Assembly: GCA_937890045.1 (NCBI GenBank)
Contig: CALBXV010000488.1
Location: forward strand, 1-47,061
Direction: 5' to 3'
Source: an uncultured archaeon
GTDB lineage: Archaea > Thermoproteota > Nitrososphaeria > Nitrososphaerales > CALBXV01
DNA: 47,061 nucleotides
Position numbers and translations under genes: made by a program. Under the pieces are notes generated by a model. The model saw only the letters and a program-made list of their open reading frames with translations. It ran no database searches and was not told where the DNA came from. Of this stretch, positions 8,404 through 17,198 are shown one piece after another (the first letter of the stretch is position 1; every line of letters starts with the position of its first letter).

Positions 8404-9776
8404 AAACTATCTCCAATGTCGTTAACAATGCATAATCTATTTACTTCAGTACCTCTATTTAATTCTTTATATTCATCTCCACCAAAAACAAATCCAACAC
8501 AATCAGTTTCTTCAAAATTATTAGATTTACAATATTTTTTATATTCATCACCCCATTTTGTCCAAGCATAATCTGGACCAAATTTATTCAATAATTGAAT
8601 TCCAACATATGCTGATAGATAATTATATTGTTTCCATTCATTCATAATATTAATATTATCATCGTAATAATTTCTTGAATATCTAATACCTGCTCTCAAT
8701 TTAGGTGCGTCATAAAATCCCTTACTCAAACTAAAAGTTATATCTTCAATACAAGTATATTTTGAAAAATCAAATTTTATATTTTTTGCAATTAAATACC
8801 AAGCACAATCAATCAAAACAGGAACTTTTAACTCTTCACACTTATCTAACACTTCTATCATTTTAGGGTGTATTTTACAATAATCACTAAATGGGAAACT
8901 AATAACTACTGCATCATTAGAACTAACACCCGTATCTTCTATATAATCCCACCTATAATATTTTCTCCAATTTGCTTTATGATAAAAGAACTCCCCTTTA
9001 AAACATTTAAATCTTTTATCTTTATGTCTCATCCAAAATGAATCAAATGCTTGACTTGTTCCATTAGTATAAGATTTATATTTATAATCATCCAACCCTT
9101 TTAATTTATTTAATTTAGATGCTTTAATGTACTTATGAAATACGTTACAAAATGCTTGTGATAAACTTGTCAATGAAAAAATATAACTAATATCTATTTC
9201 TTTATTAATAGTTTTCCAAAATTCATTAACTTCCATATCTGGAACTGCTGTAGCTCCTTTATATCGTTCCATCCCAAAATCTATAGTCTTTTCAAATTCT
9301 TTAGCTCTATCTTTTACTTTATAATATTCTTCAAGTTGATCTTCAAAAGTTTCTCTCTCTATACAAGGTATTTCTACTTCATTAATATCAACTTCAGGAT
9401 GTCTTATTAATAAAATATGTTTTATAGTTACCATGCGATGAGACCCATCCCACATTTCATAATCTCCTGTATCAAATCTAGGTCTAATCATAATAGGTTC
9501 TTTCAAACCATGTTTAAGAATACTTTCTTCCATAAGTTCATATTCCCAATTTTCTTGATTCTCAAAATCTTCCGAACTATACCAATTATGAATAAACATT
9601 TCAGCATCAACCGCAGAAACTCTTTTTTTACTTGGATGATTACCTGGTTTATAGTTTCCATCCTTATCAATCCACTCTCCTGTTCTAATTACTAAATGTT
9701 TCATCTTTATATGAACAACTTCATCTCTAACCTCTTCAAAAAGATTGTCTACTGATAAAAATTTAAAATCTTCCAT
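8400..9776 (-). CDS. Fusion of a ParB/sulfiredoxin-like domain and a PLP-dependent aminotransferase-like domain
   Basis: 458 residues in two parts. Residues about 30-140 hold ILKHGLKEPIMIRP followed by GDYEMWDGSHRM, the ParB N-terminal/sulfiredoxin pattern (a Gly-Leu-x-x-Pro strand, then D-G-x-H-R), which in other members binds or splits nucleotides. Residues about 230-445 read as fold-type I PLP enzyme: VVISFPFSDYC, LIDCAWY with Asp323, then FSLSKGFYDAPKLRAGIRYS, where Lys352 and Arg361 sit as in class I/II aminotransferases (SxSKxxxxxGLRxGY). I know of no described enzyme with this architecture. There is no ParA or parS-like context, so partition is unlikely; an ATP- or nucleotide-dependent step joined to amination is possible. 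The two domain calls are by motif only. Confidence 0.65.
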   Translation of the reverse strand: MEDFKFLSVDNLFEEVRDEVVHIKMKHLVIRTGEWIDKDGNYKPGNHPSKKRVSAVDAEMFIHNWYSSEDFENQENWEYELMEESILKHGLKEPIMIRPRFDTGDYEMWDGSHRMVTIKHILLIRHPEVDINEVEIPCIERETFEDQLEEYYKVKDRAKEFEKTIDFGMERYKGATAVPDMEVNEFWKTINKEIDISYIFSLTSLSQAFCNVFHKYIKASKLNKLKGLDDYKYKSYTNGTSQAFDSFWMRHKDKRFKCFKGEFFYHKANWRKYYRWDYIEDTGVSSNDAVVISFPFSDYCKIHPKMIEVLDKCEELKVPVLIDCAWYLIAKNIKFDFSKYTCIEDITFSLSKGFYDAPKLRAGIRYSRNYYDDNINIMNEWKQYNYLSAYVGIQLLNKFGPDYAWTKWGDEYKKYCKSNNFEETDCVGFVFGGDEYKELNRGTEVNRLCIVNDIGDSF

Positions 9777-11721
9777 TATAACTCCTTATTATTGACTTAT
9801 ATCTACCTTCTTTTCTTCCCCACCAATACAACTCACGACACCATTTTATCATATTTCCTTTATAATTTTTTGACTTCGGCATTCCATCAATATCACATAC
9901 ATGACCACTATTCGTCAAATTTTTATTATTTCTTACTACATCATGAATATTATAATCTAAATTTAATTTATATGGATATTGTTTATCGGGAATAATCAAT
10001 GCGTTCTCTTGATATTCCATTACTGAATCTACGACTTCTAAATCATCTGTATATATTTCTTCAACAATAAACTTTTTAATTTCTTTATAAAATTTATCTT
10101 TTTGTTTAAAAATTCTAAACATACTGCCTTCATCAAATTCCCATGTTCTACCATCTTCCAAATACCACCCCCAATATCTTAACTCATTAAAAACTTCATC
10201 TATTGCTACTTTAAACTTTTTAATTTCTTCTCCTAAAACAGTATCTTCTTTTTTTGTAAAATACTCATATAATTTATCATAAAAACTTTCATAAGAAACA
10301 TCTAAATAATTTTTGAAAAATCTTGCTATAAATTGAGTAGTTCCAAAAAAATGACAAACCATCATAAACCATCTAAAATTATAAGCCTCTAATACTTCTT
10401 CGTGTGTCATAGTATTTGATTCATAAACAATTTGTTCATCTTCTTGTTCACTCATCTCTGTTTTTGTAATATGATAATAAAGAGCTTTAGTAGTTTTATA
10501 TTTTATTCCATATTTTTTAGTATACTCAGGATCACCAAATGGTGTATTTGGTAAAATACTTAATGGATAAACACCAATATAGTTATGTTGATTATGATTT
10601 ATTAAAGTGAATATACCCTTTTTAAATGATTCTAATGTTTCTTCGGGTAAACCAACAATAAGTTCACAATATACAGGAAGATTTTCTTCTTTACATCTTT
10701 TTAAAAACCCATCTATATCTTTTCCACTCACATTCTTTCTCATTATTGCTTTTAAAGTTGGTTCGTGTAATGATTGTAGTGCTAAAGTCAATCCTTTATT
10801 TAAATCTCCCTCTTTTAAAACCTTTGCAATAGGTATACATTGTTCACCTCTATCTTTTGCCCAATCATTTCTAAAACGAATTGGGTATCCATTTTTATTT
10901 TTCAATTCAACTAAAAGTTTTGCTGTTTTTAAATCCCTATCCGCAAAAAGTCCAAAATTCGAATCTCCATTATCAACATAATCAATATTATTCTTTGAAA
11001 TCCACTCAAACTCTCTTTTTAACTTTTTAAAACTCTGTTTTTGTAATTTTTGAAAATATAAACTACCTATTTCACAATAAGTACATCTATATGGACACCC
11101 TCTTGTACCTTCTACTGTACAAGTGAAATTAAAATCTTTATTTTTATATTTTTTAAGAATTTTATCAAAAGTTCCATCTAAATATGGACTTGGCATAGAA
11201 TCTATATCTGTAATTCTTGGTGTTGTTAAAGTTGTAACAAATTTATAATCATTTGTTTGATAAGTTATACCTGTTACTTTAGACCAATCCTTTTCCTCTA
11301 AATTTTCTAAAAGAATTTGTTCAAAAGTTAACTCACCTTCACCATGAACTAACATATCTACATATGGGTGTCTTTCAAAAAAATCTTTTTCGTGTTTTAA
11401 CCTATCTACAGAAGGTTGATGTTGTCCACCATATACAATAACACAATCAGGATACCTTTCTTTTACTATTTTAGCTACTTCATTATTGAATGCCCAATTC
11501 CAAACAAAGCAAGAGAAACCAATTATTGATGGATTTTCTATTTCATTAATAAAATCATCTACATCAGTTCTAATAAATAAATAATCTGCCAATTCATAAT
11601 TTTCTTTAATAGTTTTGTTTAATCTACAATGAGACCAAAGCAAACCTGTAGAATAAGGCAATCTTACTTGAATGTCTTCGAATAAAAATGATGGTTCAAC
11701 TAAATATAATTTATTTTTCAC
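9763..11721 (-). CDS. B12-binding-domain radical SAM protein
   Basis: 652 residues. The first 160 residues form a Rossmann-like cobalamin-binding region (SIIGFSCFVWNW, VIVYGGQH, MLVHGEGELTF), followed by the radical SAM core with GTRGCPYRCTYCEIG (CxxxCxxC), VDNGDSNFG, and LPVYCELIVGLPEET, which is the usual B12 radical SAM order. The classical DxHxxG cobalamin ligand is not evident, so base-off binding is possible. The C-terminal 200 residues are unrecognised. Class B enzymes methylate unreactive carbons or rearrange rings. It sits between the nucleotide-sugar dehydrogenase and the ParB-like fusion with overlaps of 11 and 14 bases. Confidence 0.85.
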   Translation of the reverse strand: MKNKLYLVEPSFLFEDIQVRLPYSTGLLWSHCRLNKTIKENYELADYLFIRTDVDDFINEIENPSIIGFSCFVWNWAFNNEVAKIVKERYPDCVIVYGGQHQPSVDRLKHEKDFFERHPYVDMLVHGEGELTFEQILLENLEEKDWSKVTGITYQTNDYKFVTTLTTPRITDIDSMPSPYLDGTFDKILKKYKNKDFNFTCTVEGTRGCPYRCTYCEIGSLYFQKLQKQSFKKLKREFEWISKNNIDYVDNGDSNFGLFADRDLKTAKLLVELKNKNGYPIRFRNDWAKDRGEQCIPIAKVLKEGDLNKGLTLALQSLHEPTLKAIMRKNVSGKDIDGFLKRCKEENLPVYCELIVGLPEETLESFKKGIFTLINHNQHNYIGVYPLSILPNTPFGDPEYTKKYGIKYKTTKALYYHITKTEMSEQEDEQIVYESNTMTHEEVLEAYNFRWFMMVCHFFGTTQFIARFFKNYLDVSYESFYDKLYEYFTKKEDTVLGEEIKKFKVAIDEVFNELRYWGWYLEDGRTWEFDEGSMFRIFKQKDKFYKEIKKFIVEEIYTDDLEVVDSVMEYQENALIIPDKQYPYKLNLDYNIHDVVRNNKNLTNSGHVCDIDGMPKSKNYKGNMIKWCRELYWWGRKEGRYKSIIRSYNGRF

Positions 11722-12958
11722 TTATATTATCACCTAATTTAATTATTGTACATCTATCCACCTCAGATATATACCGCCATGGATCAATAATTATTGATTC
11801 TATAGGAAAGTTAAATGTTGCGAACTCTTGATGTTTTGTTGCTATAAAAAATGTTCTTGGTCTATCAATATCTAACTGATAATCATCTACATATGGATCC
11901 CAATGTATAGTTTCTATATTTCTTTCCTTCAATATATTAACTAACAAATGTGCAGGGCTTCCTGTTTCTATATTAGTTTCCGATTTAAAAGATTTTCCCA
12001 ATATTATAACTTCTCCAGGTAAGTGATGATATTCAATTAAGTCTGCTAACCACTCTGTTTGAACTTCTCTCTGTTTCATTATATTATCAAACCAATTAAA
12101 TCTCAATCCAAGTTCATCACTTAACCAACTCAATGCTATATTATCTCTTGGATGACAACCACCACCATCTCCCATACCACCACTTAAATACTTGTCTGAT
12201 ATAATACGTTTATTACACATCTTCAATCCGTTCATAACCTCATCTACATTTGTATTTGGTAAAAGATGACACATCTCCATAAGTGTATTTACATATGCTA
12301 TCTTAGTTCCTATAAAAGTATTATACGCAACCTTAATTAATTCTGCATTCTCAATCGTTGTTTCATAAAATGGTGCGTGATTAATGGTTCTATAAAACTT
12401 CTTTGCCTTCTTTGCAGCTTCTTCATCATCTACACCAAATAAAATAATCTCTGGTCTAAGAAAATCTTCTATTACAGTTCCCATAGCAATAAAAAATGGA
12501 TTATAACATAATTTAGTGTGCTTACTTAAAATTGGTAAAATCTCTCTACGAATTGTTCCTGGTAAAACTGTAGAAATTACTACTACAACTACTTTTTTAT
12601 CCTGTCTTTGCAATTCAGCATCTAAATCTATAAGTCCTTTCTTTAAATAAGAATAATCAAAATCTTTTCTTTCATCGGGTATTCTTGTAGCTCCCTCAAA
12701 CTTTGGATCGTGTGGTGTTTGTATTGGAACAAAAATAATATCAGAATGTTTAACTACTTCTTCTATTTCCTTTATTTCTATTTTACTTTTATCTAAATAA
12801 TCTTGAGCAAAAACTTCTTTATATGGTAATTTTTTCTCTGCAATTATTTTTTGAACTTCAGATGAAGGATCATATCCTATAACATCATGCCCCTTCATTT
12901 CAACTGCTAAAGCTACAGGTAATCCTAATTTCCCTAATCCTACAAATCCTACATTCAT
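11711..12958 (-). CDS. Nucleotide-sugar dehydrogenase (UDP-glucose / UDP-ManNAc dehydrogenase family)
   Basis: 415 residues. GFVGLGKLGLPVA is the N-terminal NAD motif, IQTPHDP the usual TPxxP-like strand, ENAELIKVAYNTFIGTKI carries Lys209 and Asn213 of the active site, and GGGCHPRDN carries the catalytic Cys268. The C-terminal domain has ILGKSFKSETNIETGSPA, the usual LGxxFKxxTxDxRxSP pattern. The reaction is a double oxidation of a C6 alcohol to a uronate. One deviation: the usual NPEF has become NPFF at about 153-156, so the Glu that assists thioester hydrolysis is not at its usual place. It may make an aldehyde, or use a different residue. Confidence 0.85.
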   Translation of the reverse strand: MNVGFVGLGKLGLPVALAVEMKGHDVIGYDPSSEVQKIIAEKKLPYKEVFAQDYLDKSKIEIKEIEEVVKHSDIIFVPIQTPHDPKFEGATRIPDERKDFDYSYLKKGLIDLDAELQRQDKKVVVVVISTVLPGTIRREILPILSKHTKLCYNPFFIAMGTVIEDFLRPEIILFGVDDEEAAKKAKKFYRTINHAPFYETTIENAELIKVAYNTFIGTKIAYVNTLMEMCHLLPNTNVDEVMNGLKMCNKRIISDKYLSGGMGDGGGCHPRDNIALSWLSDELGLRFNWFDNIMKQREVQTEWLADLIEYHHLPGEVIILGKSFKSETNIETGSPAHLLVNILKERNIETIHWDPYVDDYQLDIDRPRTFFIATKHQEFATFNFPIESIIIDPWRYISEVDRCTIIKLGDNISEK

Positions 12959-14070
12959 TTTGATATCTCCGTTAAATCTTTTATAAATTTTCTTTCAAAA
13001 ACTAAATCAAAATTTAAAAAATTATTTTTATTATGTATTAATTTATCTTCTACACTCTTATATAATTCAGATAAATGTTCATTACTCATATTACACAATC
13101 TTGTAATTTCTTTTTGTATAAATCTAAATCTTGCATCATTATCTTCTATCTCATCATATGATTCATCAAACCATTCTGGAAAAGTTTCGAATCCATATTT
13201 TTTTAATAATTTTAAATAACCAACATCATTATTATTAAATACCATAAATGGATGACAATGAACTATTGGTTTTAGTATTTTCTCTGAAAGCATCAGTCCA
13301 CTACCAGTTTCAGCAACTACAGAAAAATAAGAATCTTGATGATACTGTACTAAATTATCTATCGAAAAATCTGACTGACTATTTAAAATTCTTTTTTTAT
13401 CAACTCCCTTCTTCCAACTATTTGGTAAAACAATATTTTTTTCTAGATAAGAAATGTGCCCTTGTTCTTTTATAAATTTATTATTTTCATAAAAATTCCA
13501 CATTGTAGATCTTGAATACGTTTTTCCACCCATCAAAGCTATAAATTTTTTGTTAGGTTTCTTGCTTTCTATTGTATCTAAATTTTTAATCTTTACATTC
13601 ATATTCGGATTAGAATTGTTACGTGATGTATAATGTATACCATAAAACGTGTCTAACATCCTATATACAAAAAATGGTAAAGACAAAACATTTATCTTTT
13701 CTTTAATACCCATTGTTTCACACCAATCAGAATAATGTTTATCAACATGATAATCATTAGTAATAAATAAAATATCTTGTGGTGGTATCTTTGCTTCTTC
13801 AAGAACTTTATGTAAATTTATATGAAGTTTACTCTCAAACCAATGTCCTTCTGTATCTTCGATTATTACAACGAATCTTTTATTTTGTTCTTTCATCTCA
13901 CTATGTTTTTCAATAAACAAATCCACATATAAGCTATCAGCGATATCTGCTTTAAATCTATTTTTATCTGGATACACAACACAATTATCAAGTAAATATT
14001 TCCAAGAATTTGAAGTCATTGTTTCTTCATAATCGTCAAACATCATAAATCCTTTTATTCCTATTTTCAT
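12955..14070 (-). CDS. Member A of a seven-copy glycosyltransferase-like paralogous family
   Basis: 371 residues. Motifs shared with six other proteins in this window are IEDTEGH (about 70-76), ITND (103-106), KKFIALMGGKTYSRSTMW (174-191), YFSVVAETG (248-256), SEKILKP (262-268), HPF (273-275) and GFETFPEWFDESYD (293-306). The order of a Phe/Tyr-Ser strand, then a Ser/Thr-Glu-Lys, then His-Pro resembles the donor-binding end of GT10-like GT-B enzymes. That function is a guess from the motif and from the surrounding sugar genes. It overlaps the dehydrogenase gene and the MORN gene by 4 bases each. Confidence 0.55.
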   Translation of the reverse strand: MKIGIKGFMMFDDYEETMTSNSWKYLLDNCVVYPDKNRFKADIADSLYVDLFIEKHSEMKEQNKRFVVIIEDTEGHWFESKLHINLHKVLEEAKIPPQDILFITNDYHVDKHYSDWCETMGIKEKINVLSLPFFVYRMLDTFYGIHYTSRNNSNPNMNVKIKNLDTIESKKPNKKFIALMGGKTYSRSTMWNFYENNKFIKEQGHISYLEKNIVLPNSWKKGVDKKRILNSQSDFSIDNLVQYHQDSYFSVVAETGSGLMLSEKILKPIVHCHPFMVFNNNDVGYLKLLKKYGFETFPEWFDESYDEIEDNDARFRFIQKEITRLCNMSNEHLSELYKSVEDKLIHNKNNFLNFDLVFERKFIKDLTEISK

Positions 14071-14675
14071 ATAATCTTCTCTTTTTTCTGTTGCATTACT
14101 CCATACTCATCTGCATCATATTCTTCTTTACTTTTTATCTGTCCATTCTCGTGCCAATGAGTTATTATTCCATCTTTTACACTTATCACTTTCCATGATC
14201 CGTGAGATTTCATCTGTCCATTCTCATACCACTCTGTCCAAGTTCCAGCAAGTCTGCCTTTACTGAACGTTCTTTCTCTCCAATGCTGTCCATTCTGATA
14301 CCGTTCATCGTATAATCCATCCCATTTCCCATCCTTGAAACTTATTGCTTGTTTTAAATTACCATTTGGCCACCAACCTCTCGATACTCCATCTGCCCTT
14401 TTTCCGTCTTTATAATACCATTCATATCTAAGTTTTCCGTTTGGCCAATGTACTTGAAATAAACCATCAGTTGGTATATCATATTCAATGCCTGGACCAC
14501 CTTCATTTGCGACTCTATCTTCATATTTGACATCTTCAGTTACAGAACACATTACAGGTACATCAACTATATTACTTAACTTATCCTCAAAATCTTCTGC
14601 TATTGCTTCATAATCAAGCCCTTTAGTACCATCTTTTTCTTTACGGTAATATAATGTTATTTCTATTTTACCCAT
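14067..14675 (-). CDS. MORN-2 / YwqK-type repeat protein
   Basis: The ATG at 14675 is preferred over a TTG 12 bases upstream because GGAAAC lies just before it; this gives 202 residues. From about residue 70 the protein is made of repeats with the pattern aromatic-x-x-NG-x-(L/M/I)-K followed by KDGK: WPNGKLRYEWY, WPNGNLKQAI, YQNGQHWRERT, YENGQMKSHG, HENGQIKSKE. This is the MORN-2 repeat of the YwqK antitoxin-like group, a beta-hairpin protein-binding surface. The first 60 residues are different and look like a small alpha/beta domain. Placed between two paralogous transferase-like genes, it could be a scaffold or a decoy for a toxin; neither is shown. Confidence 0.7.
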   Translation of the reverse strand: MGKIEITLYYRKEKDGTKGLDYEAIAEDFEDKLSNIVDVPVMCSVTEDVKYEDRVANEGGPGIEYDIPTDGLFQVHWPNGKLRYEWYYKDGKRADGVSRGWWPNGNLKQAISFKDGKWDGLYDERYQNGQHWRERTFSKGRLAGTWTEWYENGQMKSHGSWKVISVKDGIITHWHENGQIKSKEEYDADEYGVMQQKKEKII

Positions 14676-15768
14676 TTGTTTCCACAATATTTTTTAACTT
14701 ACTTAATAATTCTTCGCCTGGTATTTTAAGATTAAGTAAAGTTTTTTGATTATGAACACATTTTTCATAAACACTATCATATAATTTACTTAATTCTTTA
14801 TCATCTTTTAATAAACAAAATTTTATAATTTCTTTTTTAATATACTCTATTCTTTCTCTCCAATCTTCTATATCATCATAACTTTCGTCAAATAATTCAG
14901 GAAAAGTTTCAAATCCCCAAGATTTTAACAATTTAAGAATTCCGTGTGTTCCTACTATAATAAATGGATGACCATGATATAATACTTTAGTTATTTTCTC
15001 TGTTACCCATTTCTCTCCATGATCTACAGTATTTTCAGGAACTATAGAAAAATAAGTATCTTCATAATATTGTTCTAAACTATCAATTCCTGCATATGAA
15101 CGACCTTCTAAAACATCTTTTTTAGATGTTTTATAACTATTTGGTAAAACTATATTTTTTGCAATATTAGAAACATATCCACAATCTTTTATTTCTTTCC
15201 ACATATTAAACCAATTCCAAAGTAAACTTCTTTCTGTAGTTTCTTTTCCTATCAAACATAAAAACTTTTTTGTTGGATTTTTATATTTTTTTATGTCAAA
15301 TAAGTCGTAATCAGTATAACCTTCTTTATAATATAATGAAATATATCTTTGAAAAAGCATTGGATAACTAAGTACATTAATTTTCTTTTTATAATTACTT
15401 GTTTTAAACCACTCGTTATATCTATTCTCAATTTCAGCATCATTAGTAATAAAAATAAATTTATCTGCTGAAATACTATATTTTTCACACAAATTGTGTA
15501 TTCTTATATGAACTTCATTTTCATACCAATTTGCTTCTCCTGCATCAATAGTTACAATGAGAGGTTTACCTTTACTCGTAAAAAGTACAATTCGACGTTG
15601 TACCCATTCTCTCTCATTTTTATTTTCAATTTCATGTATCCAAGTACCCCAAGATCCATTATCAGTACATATCGCATTTTGTTCAATATATTCACAAATC
15701 TCTGATGGAAGTATACCTACGTCTTTTAAATCTTGTATGTTTTGTTTTTGTAATGATTCGTCAAACAT
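14668..15768 (-). CDS. Member B of the seven-copy glycosyltransferase-like paralogous family
   Basis: 366 residues. It has IFITNDAEIENRY, KKFLCLIGKETTERSLLW, YFSIVPENTVDHG, WVTEKITKVLYHGHPFIIV and GFETFPELFDESYDDIED, so it groups with members A, F and G. The region before KKFLCL has a TIDAGEANWYENEVH segment that matches the EDTEGHxxxxKxH of A and F in position, though the acidic residues differ. The C-terminal SVYEKCVHNQKTLLNLK is also shared. No signal peptide or membrane helix is seen. It overlaps the SDR gene by 8 bases. Confidence 0.55.
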   Translation of the reverse strand: MFDESLQKQNIQDLKDVGILPSEICEYIEQNAICTDNGSWGTWIHEIENKNEREWVQRRIVLFTSKGKPLIVTIDAGEANWYENEVHIRIHNLCEKYSISADKFIFITNDAEIENRYNEWFKTSNYKKKINVLSYPMLFQRYISLYYKEGYTDYDLFDIKKYKNPTKKFLCLIGKETTERSLLWNWFNMWKEIKDCGYVSNIAKNIVLPNSYKTSKKDVLEGRSYAGIDSLEQYYEDTYFSIVPENTVDHGEKWVTEKITKVLYHGHPFIIVGTHGILKLLKSWGFETFPELFDESYDDIEDWRERIEYIKKEIIKFCLLKDDKELSKLYDSVYEKCVHNQKTLLNLKIPGEELLSKLKNIVETNG

Positions 15769-16678
15769 TTGTATACCAATCTATAGTTTCTTTAATTCCA
15801 TCTTCTAAAGTATACTTTGGTTTAAATCCAACCGACTCTGCTCTACGTGTATCCATTTGTCGTCTCATATCACCATTTGGTTTTGATTTATCATACTTAA
15901 CTTCTTTATCAAAATATTCTCCAATTGTATTTGCTATATCTGAAATTTTTACTTCTACTCCACTACCAAGATTTACTGGTACATTTATTTTATTCTGTAC
16001 CATATGTAACATTCCTTGTGCAACATCTTTAGAATAAATAAAATCTCTTATTGGTTCTCCATCACCCCAAACATTTATTACATCATCATTATATCCTTTT
16101 TTGATTAGTGAAGCTATAACTGTAGATTCATCTCCAAAATTATCATAAGGCCCATAAATATTTGCAGGTCTTACAATAGAAATATTTTCATATCCATATG
16201 TTGCTCTAATCGCATAACAACTCAACTCACCCATTCGTTTTATATAAGCTGGAACTCTATCATTTTCACTTGGAACTTTATGCCAAACTAAATTTTCTCT
16301 ATATTCTTCCATAGGTGGATATACACCAATAGTGCTTGTATATAAAAACCAATCTGGTTGATAATAACCAACTGCTTCAATAACATTTGAATCAAACTGT
16401 AACATTGGTAAATAATCGGCAGGCTTCTCTTTTGCTCTAAGTGGTGATCCTTTAATTCCTGCTAAATGATAAACGTGATCAAACTCTCCTATAATACTTG
16501 CATTTGATTTAAATGTTAAATCTGCTTGTTGATACTTAACTCCTTGTAATAAATCTTGTGGTGTCCTATAATCTAAATCTACAACACAAACCTCACCATA
16601 TTCTTTAGAACATAATTTAGTAAGTTGTCTACCTACCATTCCCATTCCACCAATAATAAGTGCACTCTTATTTTTCAT
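15761..16678 (-). CDS. NAD(P)-dependent sugar epimerase/dehydratase (extended SDR), Tyr replaced
   Basis: The ATG at 16678 gives 305 residues; an in-frame TTG 21 bases upstream is less likely. IIGGMGMVG, LYTSTIGVYPP, VRPANIYGPYD and RDFIYSKDVAQ are extended-SDR landmarks, with the usual C-terminal GFKPKYTLEDGIKETIDWY. The catalytic YxxxK is altered: Lys147 in YIKRMGE has Pro143 at the Tyr position, while Tyr145 is only two residues away. The neighbouring SDR at 6533-7441 has Val at the same place, so this may be a branch with a changed active site rather than a mutation. It lies directly downstream of the split TPP enzyme, with an 11-base overlap. Confidence 0.8.
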   Translation of the reverse strand: MKNKSALIIGGMGMVGRQLTKLCSKEYGEVCVVDLDYRTPQDLLQGVKYQQADLTFKSNASIIGEFDHVYHLAGIKGSPLRAKEKPADYLPMLQFDSNVIEAVGYYQPDWFLYTSTIGVYPPMEEYRENLVWHKVPSENDRVPAYIKRMGELSCYAIRATYGYENISIVRPANIYGPYDNFGDESTVIASLIKKGYNDDVINVWGDGEPIRDFIYSKDVAQGMLHMVQNKINVPVNLGSGVEVKISDIANTIGEYFDKEVKYDKSKPNGDMRRQMDTRRAESVGFKPKYTLEDGIKETIDWYTNV

Positions 16679-17198
16679 TGTAGTAATCACCCCATTCAAT
16701 TAACAATGTAGAACAATCTGTATTATATGCTTCCTCAAATTCAGGAAATATTTGTTCTGGTTCATTTAACAACACCACATTAACTTCATGTAACATTCTT
16801 TTTATTGGGTCTGTATAATCTTGTGTATGTTGTACACCACCATTTAATGGATCTGTAGAACCTATAGAAGTTCTCATTATAACTTTAGGTTTAAATGTTC
16901 CCTCTGTCATATGTTGCATTTTATCTAAATGGTTTACTAAAGCATCCATACATCTTAATATAAAATCAAATCGTGGAAAACAACAAATAGGAACTATACC
17001 ATTCATTGCCATTCCTGTACACATACCCATTTGAACTTCTTCAAATACTGGCACTTCAATCCTTTTATCAATATCTATTGTTTTTAAAGTATTGTATATT
17101 GCATTACCACTATAAGCAACTGATTGTCCGATGAAAGTTGTATCTTCTTTTTCAGCCAACCACTCCATACTTCTTATTAGTTCATCTTTATACTTCAT
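16668..17198 (-). CDS. TPP enzyme, pyrimidine-binding (E1-beta / transketolase-like) subunit, minimal form
   Basis: 176 residues from the ATG at 17198, which forms TAATG with the preceding gene. RIEVPVFEEVQMGMCTGMAMNG (47-67) matches the PIxExxxxGxAxGxAxxG motif of the Pyr domain with the catalytic Glu53, and FPRFDFILRCMDALVNH matches the DF...DQ...N segment that follows. Usual E1-beta proteins are about 325 residues and carry a C-terminal transketolase-C domain; here the protein stops after the Pyr domain. With the partner at 17198-17791 it would make a complete two-domain TPP site. It may build or cleave a ketose, or add a two-carbon unit to a sugar. Confidence 0.78.
   Translation of the reverse strand: MKYKDELIRSMEWLAEKEDTTFIGQSVAYSGNAIYNTLKTIDIDKRIEVPVFEEVQMGMCTGMAMNGIVPICCFPRFDFILRCMDALVNHLDKMQHMTEGTFKPKVIMRTSIGSTDPLNGGVQHTQDYTDPIKRMLHEVNVVLLNEPEQIFPEFEEAYNTDCSTLLIEWGDYYNEK

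Noticed and set aside
9417..9695. Plus-strand open frames (also at 10607, 22114, 31939, 43063 and others)
   Set aside because: They lie opposite well-supported minus-strand genes, have no good RBS and show low-complexity Phe/Leu/Ser/Tyr content typical of antisense shadows.
8400..9776. Plasmid/phage partition protein (ParB)
   Set aside because: No ParA, no parS-like repeats, and the C-terminal half is PLP-like; the ParB-like part is better seen as a nucleotide-binding domain.
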